A stretch of DNA of 64,000 nucleotides from Amycolatopsis endophytica (GTDB lineage: Bacteria > Actinomycetota > Actinomycetes > Mycobacteriales > Pseudonocardiaceae): contig NZ_JACCFK010000001.1 of NCBI RefSeq assembly GCF_013410405.1, forward strand, positions 434,001 to 498,000, in the 5' to 3' direction. A program made the position numbers and the translations under genes. A model generated the notes under the pieces. It searched no databases. It was not told the DNA's origin and saw only the letters and a program-made list of their open reading frames with translations. Shown here in pieces: positions 22,752 through 31,779 of this stretch (position 1 is its first letter; the number at the start of each line of letters is the position of its first letter).

Positions 22752-23371
22752 CGGGCCGCCTTCGCGAACGCGTCCAGCAGCAGGGCCGTCGACCGCGCGC
22801 CCGGATCGAGGTGCCCGGCGCTGCGCTCACCGAGGTAGGACGCGCGGCCCTTGCGCGCGACCAGGTCCACAGTGGACTCCGCGCCCGTCGCGGCCCCCTC
22901 GGCGGCCGCGGTCAGGACGGCCGCGACATCCGCGCCACTCGCCTTCTCCGCGGCGGCGACCGCGGGCAGCAGGGCATCGACCATCGTCTTGTCGCCCTCG
23001 ACCGCCTTCCCGCGCGCCTGCACGCCTTCCAGCCCGGCCCGCAGCGCGGCCGTCACCTCCGCCGGGCCCAGCTCCGGCTCGTTCGACACCACCGTCGACG
23101 CGCGCAGGAAAGCGGTTCCGTACAACGGCCCCGCCGCGCCACCGACCTTCGAGATCAGGGTGGTCGCGGCGAGTTTCAGCACCGCTCCCGGCGTCTCGGG
23201 CACGGTGCCCTCCAGCGCGGCGACCACGGCCTGGAAGCCGCGGTTCAGGTTCTCGCCGTGGTCACCGTCCCCGATCGCCCGGTCCAGTTCGACCAGCTCG
23301 GCGCGGTGCTCGGCGATCACGGCCGCGGCGTCCCGCAACGCGTTCGCGACGCCCTCCGGCGTGCATCCCAT
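22748..23371 (-). CDS. dhaL: Dihydroxyacetone kinase subunit L (ADP-binding)
   Basis: A 207-residue all-helical subunit holding a permanent ADP-Mg2 cofactor. The metal-binding Asp cluster is IGDGDHGENL; the nucleotide loop region is ISKVGGAAGPLYGTAF. It moves phosphate from DhaM to dihydroxyacetone on DhaK. It lies 4 bp after dhaK and overlaps dhaM by 4 bp, so the three are made in equal amounts. Confidence 0.94.
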   Translation of the reverse strand: MGCTPEGVANALRDAAAVIAEHRAELVELDRAIGDGDHGENLNRGFQAVVAALEGTVPETPGAVLKLAATTLISKVGGAAGPLYGTAFLRASTVVSNEPELGPAEVTAALRAGLEGVQARGKAVEGDKTMVDALLPAVAAAEKASGADVAAVLTAAAEGAATGAESTVDLVARKGRASYLGERSAGHLDPGARSTALLLDAFAKAAR

Positions 23372-23375
23372 ATTC

Positions 23376-24377
23376 TCAGGCCTTCCAGCGCAGTGCGGCG
23401 GTGTTGACCGGCGCGTCCCACAGTTCCGTCAGCTCGTCGTCGAGCCTGAGCAGGGTCAGGCTCATGCCCTGCATCTCCAGGCTGGTGATGTAGGGGCCCA
23501 CCAGGCGGCGCTCGACCATGATGCCGCGATCGGCCAGCAGCCGCTCGGCGATGCCGTGCGCGAGGTACAGCTCGACCAGCGGGGTGGCGCCCATCGAGTT
23601 GGTGAACAGCAGAACCCGGTCGCCGCGCTCGAACGGCAGGTCCTCCACCACCGCCTGGACCAGCCGCGCGACCAGCGCGTCGGCGGGTTCGGCCGGGATC
23701 CGCTCACGGCCCGGTTCGCCGTGGATGCCGATGCCGAACTCGATCTCACCGGGGCCGAGGGCGAAGCTGGGCTCGCCGACGTGCGGCACCGTCGGCGCGG
23801 TGAGCGCGACGCCGATCGAGCGGACCTGCCCGATCACCTTGCGGGCGAGCGCTTCCACGGCGTCCAGCGAGTCGCCGCGCTCGGCCGCCGCGCCGGTGAT
23901 CTTCTCCAGCAGCACGGTGCCGCCGACGCCCCGGCGCCCCGCGGTGAACGTCGAGTCGGCGACCGCCACGTCGTCGTCGATCACCACGCTGCGCACGTCG
24001 AGGTCCTCGGCCGCGGCCAGCTCGCCCGCGGTCTCGAAGTTCAGCACGTCACCGGTGTAGTTCTTGACGATCAGCAGCGCGCCCGCCTCGCCCGTGGTGG
24101 CCCGGATCGCGGCCTGCACGGCGTCCGGGGTCGGTGAGGTGAACACCGCGCCGGGCACCGCCGCGTCGAGCATCCCGAGGCCGACGAACCCGCCGTGCAG
24201 CGGTTCGTGCCCGGAACCCCCGCCGGAGATCACCGCGACCTTGCCCGCGACCGGCGCGTCCGCCCGCACCACCACGGCCGGGTCCTCCTGGACGCGCAGG
24301 ATGTCGGCGTGCGCGGCGGCCAGCCCGCGCAGTGACTCGGTGACCACGTCCGCCGGCTCGTTGATGATCTTCTTCAT
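23376..24377 (-). CDS. dhaK: Dihydroxyacetone kinase subunit K (substrate-binding)
   Basis: A 333-residue subunit that binds dihydroxyacetone as a hemiaminal on His219 (GIGIHGEPG). ISGGGSGHEPLH forms the substrate loop and Asp110 in NYTGD is the base. First gene of dhaKLM. No DhaR/DhaS regulator or glycerol dehydrogenase gene is adjacent, so regulation of the operon is not visible in the window. Confidence 0.95.
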   Translation of the reverse strand: MKKIINEPADVVTESLRGLAAAHADILRVQEDPAVVVRADAPVAGKVAVISGGGSGHEPLHGGFVGLGMLDAAVPGAVFTSPTPDAVQAAIRATTGEAGALLIVKNYTGDVLNFETAGELAAAEDLDVRSVVIDDDVAVADSTFTAGRRGVGGTVLLEKITGAAAERGDSLDAVEALARKVIGQVRSIGVALTAPTVPHVGEPSFALGPGEIEFGIGIHGEPGRERIPAEPADALVARLVQAVVEDLPFERGDRVLLFTNSMGATPLVELYLAHGIAERLLADRGIMVERRLVGPYITSLEMQGMSLTLLRLDDELTELWDAPVNTAALRWKA

Positions 24378-24413
24378 GCCCGCTTCCTGACTCCGCTGTC
24401 GCCCCTTTTCCTA

Positions 24414-25376
24414 TCAGGACTTCGGCAGCTTGGGCAGGATCGTGCCGACGAGACGGCGGGCCTTGCCACAGGGATCGTCCGGTCCGGCGTCCTCGTGGTA
24501 GTTGTCGTACTCGACCGAGGCGGCTTCGCCCTGGTCAGGCGACACGGGCAGGTGCGTCCAGGTGATTTCGCACCGCTGCCCGCCACTGGTGTCCAGCTCC
24601 TGGTAGCCGGTGACGCCTCCGCCGAGGTCGATCCTGACGCCCGAATCGGGTTCCCGCGGCAGGTACGTGTTGTCCAGTCGCACGGTGCCGTCCGCGGTGC
24701 TCCCGTGCCAGGCGCAGCTGTGCAGTCCGGATGGCCGTTCCTCGCCGCCCCGCCCGAACACCTCCACGGTGACGGCGGCGTCCACGGTCGCGCAGGGGTC
24801 GACGGTGACGAGCGAGCCGTCCAGGCGGGAAAGCTGTGCCGGGGAGTCGTGGATCTGCTCGATCACGTCATGCGCCACACGATCCGCGGGATCACAGGCG
24901 TCGCTGTCCTCGTAGGAGGCTTGGACCTCGATGGCGGTGAGGTCCGTCCGCGAGGTGATCACCCGTGCGTAGCAGGTCTCGTCGACCTCCTCGACGATCA
25001 GCGGCAGGCCCTCGACGGCGCTGCCCGGCGCGGTTTCGGTCAGCAGGCTCGCGGCCAGCCGCAGGTTGAGGCGGATCGTCTTGCCGCCGGCGTCGGTGAC
25101 CTCGGCCCCGCACTCACCGAACCCCTCCACGCTCCCCCAGCCGGCCGCCGGGGTTCCGACCGTCGCCGCGGCACCGCGAAGCACCGCGCAGGTGTCGACC
25201 GTGCGCAACGCCGCCGGGCTGACCGCCGGGTCGTCGACCTCGCCCGCGGGCACCGGTTCGGGCACCGTGGCGCGCGGGAAGTTCTGCCTGTCGAGGCCGG
25301 AGGCGCACGCGGTCGCGGTCAGGACGAGCAGGACCAGCAGCGCGCACCGGCGGAAGATCACGAACATCCCTCGCAC
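24414..25376 (-). CDS. DUF3558-type lipoprotein (copy 1)
   Basis: A 320-residue lipoprotein: basic start, hydrophobic core and lipobox LTATAC, giving a lipid-anchored Cys. The mature part holds paired cysteines in two halves (VDTCAVL...FGECGAEV and VDPCATV...LHSCAWHG), the pattern of DUF3558 proteins. It ends in PCGKARRLVGTILPKLPKS. It is closely similar to the upstream gene, so the pair arose by tandem duplication. Function unknown; it sits between dhaKLM and a sodium symporter. Confidence 0.8.
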   Translation of the reverse strand: MRGMFVIFRRCALLVLLVLTATACASGLDRQNFPRATVPEPVPAGEVDDPAVSPAALRTVDTCAVLRGAAATVGTPAAGWGSVEGFGECGAEVTDAGGKTIRLNLRLAASLLTETAPGSAVEGLPLIVEEVDETCYARVITSRTDLTAIEVQASYEDSDACDPADRVAHDVIEQIHDSPAQLSRLDGSLVTVDPCATVDAAVTVEVFGRGGEERPSGLHSCAWHGSTADGTVRLDNTYLPREPDSGVRIDLGGGVTGYQELDTSGGQRCEITWTHLPVSPDQGEAASVEYDNYHEDAGPDDPCGKARRLVGTILPKLPKS

Positions 25377-25409
25377 CGTAGCCGCGCACCCGCGTGCAGC
25401 GGGCCGTTT

Positions 25410-26405
25410 TCAGGTCTTCGGCAGCTTGGGCAGGATCGTGTCGACAATGCGGCGGGCCTTGCCGCACGCGTCGTCGCCGCCGGCGTCGTCGTGGTAGTTG
25501 GTGTACTCGAACTTCACGATCTCGCCTTCGCCGTCGGCCGTCGGCAGATGCTTCCAAACGATCGTGCAGCTCTTCGAGGAGCGGTTCTCCTCCTTCTGGT
25601 AGCCGGTGAGCCCGCCGCCGAGGTCGACGCGGGTGCCGTCGTCACCTTCGGTCGGGTCGACGGTTTCGGTGATGCGGAGATCGCCCTGGGCGTTGCCGCC
25701 GTACCAGTTGCAGTCGTGCAGTCCCGTTGGCTTCTTCGTGGTGCCGCGGCCGAGCACTTCGGTCGCCACGGCGTCGTCGGCCAGTGTGCACGGGTCGAGG
25801 GGCACCACCGAGTTCGCCGGACGGGTCTGCTTCGGCGGTCCGTCGTGCATCTTCACGACGATCTCGCGCAGCGCGGTCATCCCGGCTCCACACGGGTCGC
25901 CGCCCTCGTAGGTGGTCTGCAGGCCGATGCTCAGTGACGACTCACGGTCCGTCATCGCCGCGAGGAAGCACATCGGGGTGCCGTCGTCCGGCTTCGACTC
26001 GTAGACGGGCAGACCTTCGATCGCGCCGATCGCGTCCATCAGGCTCACGATGTAGCCGAACTGGAGCCTGAGCCGGACCTTCTTGCCGCCCGCGTCGGTC
26101 ACCTCGATGCTGCACTCGTCCAGACCGCTCGCGCTGAGGCCGTCCTCGACCGGGGTGCCGATGCTGGAGACGGTGTCGCCGTCGAGGATCGCGCACGGGT
26201 CGACCATCCGCTGGGCGTCGAGGCTGACGGCGTCGTCGTCGATCGGCCCGTCCGGCGCGGTCGCGCCGCTGGTCTGGGTGACGGTCGTGCGGGGGAAGTT
26301 CTGCTTGCCGAGGTCCGGGCCGCCGCACGCGGACAGCGTCATTGCCAGCAGGACCACGGGGACGAAACGGCGAGGCCGGGCGACGAGGGGCACGCGGTGC
26401 ACCAT
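25410..26405 (-). CDS. DUF3558-type lipoprotein (copy 2)
   Basis: A 331-residue paralogue of the downstream lipoprotein, same strand, 33 bp apart. Lipobox AMTLSAC. Shared landmarks are KQNFPRTTV after the anchor, the VDPCAILDG and LDPCTLADD cysteine motifs, and the C-terminal ACGKARRIVDTILPKLPKT. Charge patterns differ, so the two may bind different partners at the cell envelope. Function unknown. Confidence 0.8.
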   Translation of the reverse strand: MVHRVPLVARPRRFVPVVLLAMTLSACGGPDLGKQNFPRTTVTQTSGATAPDGPIDDDAVSLDAQRMVDPCAILDGDTVSSIGTPVEDGLSASGLDECSIEVTDAGGKKVRLRLQFGYIVSLMDAIGAIEGLPVYESKPDDGTPMCFLAAMTDRESSLSIGLQTTYEGGDPCGAGMTALREIVVKMHDGPPKQTRPANSVVPLDPCTLADDAVATEVLGRGTTKKPTGLHDCNWYGGNAQGDLRITETVDPTEGDDGTRVDLGGGLTGYQKEENRSSKSCTIVWKHLPTADGEGEIVKFEYTNYHDDAGGDDACGKARRIVDTILPKLPKT

Positions 26406-26440
26406 AATCGCCCGGCCTCACCGGGGTGTTCGTCACCTGC

Positions 26441-26713
26441 CTATTCGGCCGGCGTCTCGTCGCCTTCCGGCACCGGGACCCGGATCGGACGCACGATCGC
26501 CCACAGCACCATCAGCGCGGTGAAGATCAGCAGGCCGATGCCCGCCCACAGGTTGATGTTGACGCCCGCCGCCTTGTCCAGCTCGGCGTCGTCGGTGAAG
26601 CCGATGCCCATGACCGTCAGGACGATGCCGTAGACGCCGGTCAGCAGCGAGATGATCAGCCGGATGTCGAACGCGCCTGCCCGGCGCGTGCGCGCGGGGG
26701 TTTCGCTAGCCAT
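26441..26713 (-). CDS. Small two-helix membrane protein coupled to the symporter
   Basis: A 90-residue protein with two membrane helices (about 18-40 and 53-74), a polar loop containing TDDAELDKAAGVN, and an acidic tail. Its ribosome site AGGAGG overlaps the TAG stop of the symporter, so the two are translationally coupled; this also supports the ATG at 26713 over an upstream TTG. It could be an accessory subunit of the transporter, like other small SSS partners, but no family was recognised. Confidence 0.7.
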   Translation of the reverse strand: MASETPARTRRAGAFDIRLIISLLTGVYGIVLTVMGIGFTDDAELDKAAGVNINLWAGIGLLIFTALMVLWAIVRPIRVPVPEGDETPAE

Positions 26714-26726
26714 GTGTGCCAACCTC

Positions 26727-28427
26727 CTAGAAGGCGATGTTCAGCGCGATCGTGATGACCAGGACGATGCCCGCGAGCAGGCCCGGGTTGCGGTACCAGC
26801 CCGCGTCCTCGCCGGTGGTGGAGTGCTGTCGCGTCTCCTTCGGCGTCAGCGAGTACACCAGGCCGGTCAGCTCGGCGGCCGCACGCGGCTTCGACACCAT
26901 GGTGACCGCGACGCTGACCACGATGTCGACCACGAAGGCCGCGCCGGCGCCGATGAAGCTCGCGCCCTGGCCGGGCAGGTCCCACACGCCGGTCTCGGCG
27001 AGCAGGAACACCACGATGGCCGACGCCGTACCGGACAGCAGACCGATCCAGGCGGCGGCCGGCGACATGCGCTTCCAGAACATGCCCAGGATGAACGTGG
27101 CGAACAGCGGCGCGTTGAAGAACGAGAACAGCTGCTGCAGGTAGTCCATCAGGTTCGAGTACTGCGAGGCGATGCCCGCCGTGCCGATGGCGAGGATCGT
27201 GGCGCCGGCGGTGACCCAGCGGCCCATGTTCAGGTAGTACGAGTCCGGCTTGTCCTTCTTGATGTAGGCCTGCCAGATGTCGTACGTGAACACGGTGTTG
27301 AACGAGCTCAGGTTCGCCGCCATCCCGGCCATGAACGAGGCCAGCAGACCGGCGATCGCGACACCGAGGACACCGTTGGGCAGCAGGTCGCGCATGAGCA
27401 GCAGCAGCGCGTCGTTGAAGGTCGCGCCGCTGGGCGCCGATCCGCCGTCGATGAGGGCCTGCTTGTTCTCGCCCTGCAACTCGGTGACGGTGACCGCGGC
27501 GATCATGCCCGGGATGATCACGATGAACGGGATCAGCATCTTCGGGAACGCGCCGATGATCGGGGTGCGGCGGGCCGCCGACATGCTCTTCGACGCCATC
27601 GCGCGCTGGACCTCGACGAAGTTCGTGGTCCAGTACCCGAACGACAGCACGAAGCCCAGACCGAACACCAGGCCCAGCACGGACAGGAAGTTGCTGCCGA
27701 AGCCGGTCAGCTGGTTGCCCGGCCAGGAGTTCAGCTGCTCCGCGCCGCCGGGACCGCCTGAGACCTTCTCGACCAGGCCGTTCCAGCCGCCGACCTTGTA
27801 GAGGCCGACGATCGTCAGCGGCACCAGCGCGGCGACGATGACGAAGAACTGCAGCACCTCGTTGTAGATCGCGGCGGAGAGGCCACCGAGCGCGGTGTAG
27901 GCGAGCACGATGACGGCGGCGACGACGATCGACACCCAGATCGGCCACCCGAGCAGCAGGTTCACCACGCTGGCCAGCAGGTACAGGTTCGCGCCCGCGA
28001 TGAGGATCTGCGCCAGGGCGAAGCTGATGCCGTTGGTCAGGTGGGCGCCGGTGCCGAAGCGGCGTTTCATGAACTCCGGCACGCTGCGGACCTTGGACCC
28101 GTAGTAGAACGGCATCATCACGATGCCGAGGAACAGCATCGCCGGGATGGCGCCGATCCAGAAGTAGTGGGCCGTGGGCAGGCCGTACTGCGCGCCGTTG
28201 GCCGACATCCCCATCACTTCGATGGCGCCGAGGTTGGCGGAGATGAAGGCGAGCCCGGTGACCCAGGCAGGCAGCGAACGACCGGACAGGAAGAAGTCGA
28301 TACTGCTCGACACCTGTTTCCGGGCCAGGTAGCCGATGCCGAGCACCAGCACGAAGTAGAACGCGAGCAACACGTAGTCGATCGCGTGCGCATCAAGTCG
28401 CAGGTTCGCTGCGGCTAGGACGGGCAC
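26727..28427 (-). CDS. Sodium:solute symporter (SSS family, SGLT-like)
   Basis: A 566-residue inner-membrane symporter with 13-14 helices. SSS marks are DFFLSGRSLPAW, ISANLGAIEVMGMS and GGLSAAIYNEV. It is nearest to sugar/inositol-type members, but the substrate cannot be fixed from sequence. I place the start at GTG 28427 because a GGAGG lies 8 bases before it; an ATG twelve codons upstream lacks such a site. Co-translated with the small membrane protein. Confidence 0.87.
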   Translation of the reverse strand: MPVLAAANLRLDAHAIDYVLLAFYFVLVLGIGYLARKQVSSSIDFFLSGRSLPAWVTGLAFISANLGAIEVMGMSANGAQYGLPTAHYFWIGAIPAMLFLGIVMMPFYYGSKVRSVPEFMKRRFGTGAHLTNGISFALAQILIAGANLYLLASVVNLLLGWPIWVSIVVAAVIVLAYTALGGLSAAIYNEVLQFFVIVAALVPLTIVGLYKVGGWNGLVEKVSGGPGGAEQLNSWPGNQLTGFGSNFLSVLGLVFGLGFVLSFGYWTTNFVEVQRAMASKSMSAARRTPIIGAFPKMLIPFIVIIPGMIAAVTVTELQGENKQALIDGGSAPSGATFNDALLLLMRDLLPNGVLGVAIAGLLASFMAGMAANLSSFNTVFTYDIWQAYIKKDKPDSYYLNMGRWVTAGATILAIGTAGIASQYSNLMDYLQQLFSFFNAPLFATFILGMFWKRMSPAAAWIGLLSGTASAIVVFLLAETGVWDLPGQGASFIGAGAAFVVDIVVSVAVTMVSKPRAAAELTGLVYSLTPKETRQHSTTGEDAGWYRNPGLLAGIVLVITIALNIAF

Positions 28428-28619
28428 CGATGCCACCTCCGGGAGTCCAACATCTTTGAACAAAAATCACCACGATCGAGTGACGAGCGCACATTACTAC
28501 GCGGTAAGACACCTGTGCACGCCAGCGGGCGCGCCTTGACCGTGTCGAGATCAAACCGGTGACAAATCAACCGTGGGTCGTCACGCAGCGCAACTCGCGG
28601 CGCCGGTGGAAACGCGGAA

Positions 28620-28653
28620 CGCCACCCGTCCGGCGCGTGCCGGGCGGGTGGCG
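28620..28653. terminator. 14-bp hairpin downstream of nucS
   Basis: Arms CGCCACCCGTCCGG and CCGGGCGGGTGGCG (13 of 14 pairs plus one G-U) around a 6-base loop, 12 bp after the nucS stop. No U-run. It probably ends nucS transcripts and separates them from the symporter promoter. The rest of 28428-28665 is A/T-richer near 28440-28500, fitting a symporter promoter; no sharp -10/-35 pair was picked. Confidence 0.7.
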
Positions 28654-28665
28654 TCGCGGGCCCGG

Positions 28666-29325
28666 TCAGAACAGGCGGAGGTCGTCCGATTCGGTACCGC
28701 GGAGGGCGTCGTAGTCGAGGGTGAGGCAGCGGATGCCCCGGTCCTCGGCGAGGGTGCGGGCCTGCGGCTTGATCAGCTGCGCGGCGAACACGCCCTGGAC
28801 CGGCGCGAGCAGCGGATCGCGGTTGAGCAGTTCCAGGTACCTGGTCAGCTGCTCGACGCCGTCGATCTCGCCGCGCCGTTTGATCTCGACCGCCACCGAA
28901 GCGCCGTCGGCGTCGCGGGCCATGATGTCGACCGGGCCGATCGCCGTCGGGTACTCGCGGCGGACCAGCGTGTAACCCGCGCCGAGTGTGGTGATGTGCT
29001 CGGCCAGCAGCTCCTGCAGATGCGCCTCGACGCCGTCCTTCTGCAGCCCCGGCTCGGCGCCGAGATCGTGGCTGATCTCGTCGATCCGCTCGTCGATGGT
29101 GATGACGAGTTTCTCGCCCGCCTTGTTCTGCACCGTCCAGATGTCGCCGTCCTCGATGAGCCAGCACGGCGGGCTCATCCAGTTCAGCGGCTTGTAGGCC
29201 CGGTCGTCGGAGTGCACCGACACGGACCCGTCCGCCTTGATGAGCAGCAACCGGGTGGCCATCGGCAGGTGTGCCGTCAGCCGGCCGGCATAGTCCACTT
29301 GGCATCGAGCGATCACGAGACGCAC
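28666..29325 (-). CDS. nucS: Mismatch-specific endonuclease NucS/EndoMS
   Basis: A 219-residue enzyme that replaces MutS/MutL repair in actinobacteria by cutting both strands at mismatches. The N-terminal DNA-binding and dimer part contains [13 protein letters not shown]; the nuclease core has GPVDIMARD and [19 protein letters not shown]. The C-terminal LRLF matches the beta-clamp-binding tail. Start at GTG 29325 (VRLVIARC), which aligns with the recalled M. tuberculosis start. Divergent from the Nudix gene with only 16 bp between. Confidence 0.95.
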   Translation of the reverse strand: MRLVIARCQVDYAGRLTAHLPMATRLLLIKADGSVSVHSDDRAYKPLNWMSPPCWLIEDGDIWTVQNKAGEKLVITIDERIDEISHDLGAEPGLQKDGVEAHLQELLAEHITTLGAGYTLVRREYPTAIGPVDIMARDADGASVAVEIKRRGEIDGVEQLTRYLELLNRDPLLAPVQGVFAAQLIKPQARTLAEDRGIRCLTLDYDALRGTESDDLRLF

Positions 29326-29341
29326 CCGGCGAGGGTAGACA

Positions 29342-29899
29342 ATGGTTCGGCAGACTGGTCGCGTGGATCCCATCGAACGGCTCAGCACGCGTGAGGTGTA
29401 CCGGAACAACTGGATGACGGTCCGCGAGGACGGCATCCGGCGGCCGGACGGCTCGCACGGCATCTACGGCGTCGTCGACAAGCCCGCCTACGCGCTCGTG
29501 ATCCCCCTCGACGGCGATCGCCTGCACCTCGTCGAGCAGTACCGCTACCCGCTCGGCCTGCGACGATGGGAGTTCCCGCAGGGCACCGCACCGGACCTGG
29601 CCGAACTGGACCCGCTCGACCTGGCGGCACGGGAACTGCGCGAGGAGACCGGACTGGTGGCGGGGAGCCTGGTCGACCTCGGCCTGCTGGACGTCGCCCC
29701 CGGGTTGTCCAGCCAGCGGGGACGCGTCTACCTGGCCACCGACCTGGTCGAAGGCCCCCACCAGCGGGAACACGAGGAACAGGACATGCGCACGGCCTGG
29801 TTCAGCCGGTCGGACTTCGAGAAGCTGGTCCGGCGCGGGGAGATCACGGACGCGCAGTCGATCGCCGCGTACGGCCTGCTGTTGCTCCGCGAACGCTGA
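29342..29899 (+). CDS. Nudix hydrolase (ADP-ribose pyrophosphatase-like)
   Basis: A 185-residue Nudix protein. The Nudix helix is [10 protein letters not shown], preceded by [18 protein letters not shown]; the loop has two more residues than the classical Gly-x5-Glu-x7 box. The VEQYRYPL segment is typical of ADP-ribose/ADP-sugar pyrophosphatases. A GTG at 29363 is an alternative start. The tight divergence from nucS suggests shared promoter DNA and leaderless messages (inference). Confidence 0.85.
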   Translation: MVRQTGRVDPIERLSTREVYRNNWMTVREDGIRRPDGSHGIYGVVDKPAYALVIPLDGDRLHLVEQYRYPLGLRRWEFPQGTAPDLAELDPLDLAARELREETGLVAGSLVDLGLLDVAPGLSSQRGRVYLATDLVEGPHQREHEEQDMRTAWFSRSDFEKLVRRGEITDAQSIAAYGLLLLRER

Positions 29900-30089
29900 T
29901 TTTTCGCCCGATCGGACGTTGCTACTCCCGCAACAACAACGTCGACTTCTCTCTCGGCGGAGCCACCACACCCCGCAAGCCGAACCAGGACCGGCCCGGA
30001 CCTCCCCCACCCCTCATCCCCAGCCCGCTTTGGTCGCGGACGAGCCGACCGACTAGCGGCCGCCCACGCCACCAGCGGTAACGCCGCCA
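29900..30089. other. Intergenic DNA after the Nudix gene
   Basis: No coding or conserved element recognised. A T5 run follows the Nudix stop, with a small hairpin (GTTGC/GCAAC) around 29918. The remainder is C/A-rich without internal repeats. It borders the structured repeat element that begins near 30090. Confidence 0.5.
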
Positions 30090-30306
30090 GCCGAAGGCGC
30101 GGCTCTAAAGATCAAAAGCGTCCTCGCCGGACAGGCAGGCTCCGGGGTGACCAGGAGTTTTCGAGGCCGCCTCACCTTGGCAGGGTGGTCGCTGTGCGGT
30201 CATCCCGTCGCCTTCTGTTTGGGCATATCATCTTGAGGTGATCGTCCGGTTTCAGGCGACGGGATAACCACCCAGCTCTGGGGTACGGCAGCTCGCTGGC
30301 GCTCGC
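30090..30306 (-). repeat. Structured intergenic element, copy 1 (3' of the enoyl-CoA hydratase gene)
   Basis: About 110 bp here match 36389-36538 closely, and the element lies immediately after the hydratase stop on the minus strand. Conserved pieces: a distal pair CGGGGTGACC (30143-30152) with GGTCATCCCG (30198-30207), an inner CACC/GGTG hairpin, and a small GTCC/GGAC hairpin followed by U-rich sequence on the minus strand. Copy 1 also has about 60 extra bp forming its own pair, GGTCATCCCGTCGCCT (30198) with AGGCGACGGGATAACC (30254-30269). It looks like a folded 3'-UTR or terminator unit. Confidence 0.75.
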
Positions 30307-31080
30307 CTAGTGTGGCCACTCTGGTTTGCGCTTCTCCAGGAACGAGGCCATGCCTTCCTTGGCCGCGGGGGTCTGGGAGGCAGCCGCCATCACCTCGACC
30401 GCGATCGCATAGGCGTCGGCCTCGGGGCGGTCCAGCTGGGCATACAGGGTTTGCTTGCCGAGTGCCTTGCTGGCCCTGCTGCCCCGGGTGGCGCGGGCGA
30501 GCAGATCCGAGACCGCCGTGTCCAGGTCGGCGTCCGGGACGACTCGGTTGACCAGTCCCCAGGCCAATGCCGTGTCGGCGTCGATGACGTCTCCGGTCAG
30601 GGCCAGTTCCATCAGCCGTTTGCGGCCCACGGCCCGCGCCACCGGCACGGCGGGGGTGTGGCAGAACCAGCCACCCTTGCCGCCGGGCAACGCGAAACCG
30701 GCCGAAGATGCCGCCACAGCCAGATCACATGAGGCGACGAGCTGGCAGCCCGCCGCGGTGGCCAGTCCGTGCACCCGCGCGATCACCACCTGGGGCACCG
30801 ACTCCATCGTCCGCATCAACCGCGTGCACAGCTCCAGCAGCCGACGGACACCGGCGTGGTCACGGGCCGCCACATCACCGAAATCGTGGCCCGCCGAGAA
30901 CACCGGACCGGCGCCGGCCAGCACGACGCCCGTCGCGTCGGTTTCGGCCGTCTCCTCGAACGCGGACAGCAGCTCGGCGAGATGAGCCTCGGACAGGGAG
31001 TTTCTCCGCGCGGCACGGTTCATCGTGATCGTGACCGTCGCGTCGTCGCGTTTGACCAGGATGTGCTCGTACTCGGCCAT
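30307..31080 (-). CDS. Enoyl-CoA hydratase/isomerase family protein (ECHDC3-like)
   Basis: A 257-residue crotonase. The oxyanion-hole segments are SAGHDFGDV and HGLATAAGCQLVASCDLA. In place of the two catalytic Glu of true hydratases it has the ALPGGKGGWFCHTPAVPVAR stretch seen in the ECHDC3 group, so hydration is uncertain. Start at MAEYEHI. It lies 10 bp after the dimeric alpha-beta barrel gene in one transcript. Confidence 0.82.
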   Translation of the reverse strand: MAEYEHILVKRDDATVTITMNRAARRNSLSEAHLAELLSAFEETAETDATGVVLAGAGPVFSAGHDFGDVAARDHAGVRRLLELCTRLMRTMESVPQVVIARVHGLATAAGCQLVASCDLAVAASSAGFALPGGKGGWFCHTPAVPVARAVGRKRLMELALTGDVIDADTALAWGLVNRVVPDADLDTAVSDLLARATRGSRASKALGKQTLYAQLDRPEADAYAIAVEVMAAASQTPAAKEGMASFLEKRKPEWPH

Positions 31081-31090
31081 GCCACCGACG

Positions 31091-31714
31091 CTACCTGCCA
31101 CGAGCGGTGTTGTGGAACCCGAAGACCCGCCGCTCCCGCGCGGTGACCGTGCCCATCACCCGCTCCCGCCACGGCGTGCTGGTCGCGTGCAGGTAGAGCG
31201 GATCGTCGAAGAGGTCCACGCCCGCGATCTCGTGGAAGGCCAGTACGTCCGGGCCGGAACCCTCGACCCGACGGTAGCGCCTGATCCGGTGCCAGCCGGG
31301 CAGGCCGAGCAGGAGCGGGGCGTGCTCGTCGCGGTACCACTCGCCCAGCGCGTCCGCGTCACCGGACAACGCCACCGACACCACCACCGGGGCGGGCCCC
31401 TCGACCGAACCCCACGAATCGGTCAGCTCGTACACCCGCCGGTCCAGCGTCTCCAGTCGCGAGACGACCGACTGCTCACGCGGGCTCCGTCGTCGCACGA
31501 TGTCGTACTCCGGGCTCGTCAGCGCCGCGAGGTCCAGCTCGTACCAGGCCAGCCACGACGGGCGCGCGCCGTCGAGCGCCCGGTACCGGTGACCGCTGTG
31601 GATCCGGGGCACCCGGACGCGCGCGGGGGCGTGCTCGGTGTCGTACCAGTCGTGGAACTCCTCCTCCGCGACGCCGCCCGGCTCGGACAGCACGTACAGC
31701 AGTCCCTCCGTCAT
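31091..31714 (-). CDS. Double dimeric-alpha-beta-barrel protein (EthD-like)
   Basis: A 207-residue protein made of two ferredoxin-like halves. The same motif appears in each: WYDTEHAPARV in the first and WYRDEHAPLLL in the second, about 105 residues apart, as in EthD/antibiotic-monooxygenase-like folds. Some relatives are cofactor-free enzymes of aromatic or polyketide breakdown; the role here is unknown. Upstream partner of the hydratase gene and divergent from iclR. Confidence 0.72.
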   Translation of the reverse strand: MTEGLLYVLSEPGGVAEEEFHDWYDTEHAPARVRVPRIHSGHRYRALDGARPSWLAWYELDLAALTSPEYDIVRRRSPREQSVVSRLETLDRRVYELTDSWGSVEGPAPVVVSVALSGDADALGEWYRDEHAPLLLGLPGWHRIRRYRRVEGSGPDVLAFHEIAGVDLFDDPLYLHATSTPWRERVMGTVTARERRVFGFHNTARGR

Positions 31715-31779
31715 CCGCGACTCCTCCCCCGCGCTCGGGTACCGTTTCCGTGAAGCGGCGACCACGGCGAGGAGCGGCA

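Noticed and set aside
29900..30306. A possible tRNA or CRISPR array in the 400-bp gap
   Set aside because: No T-loop or CCA end and no regularly spaced repeats; the region holds the folded element instead.
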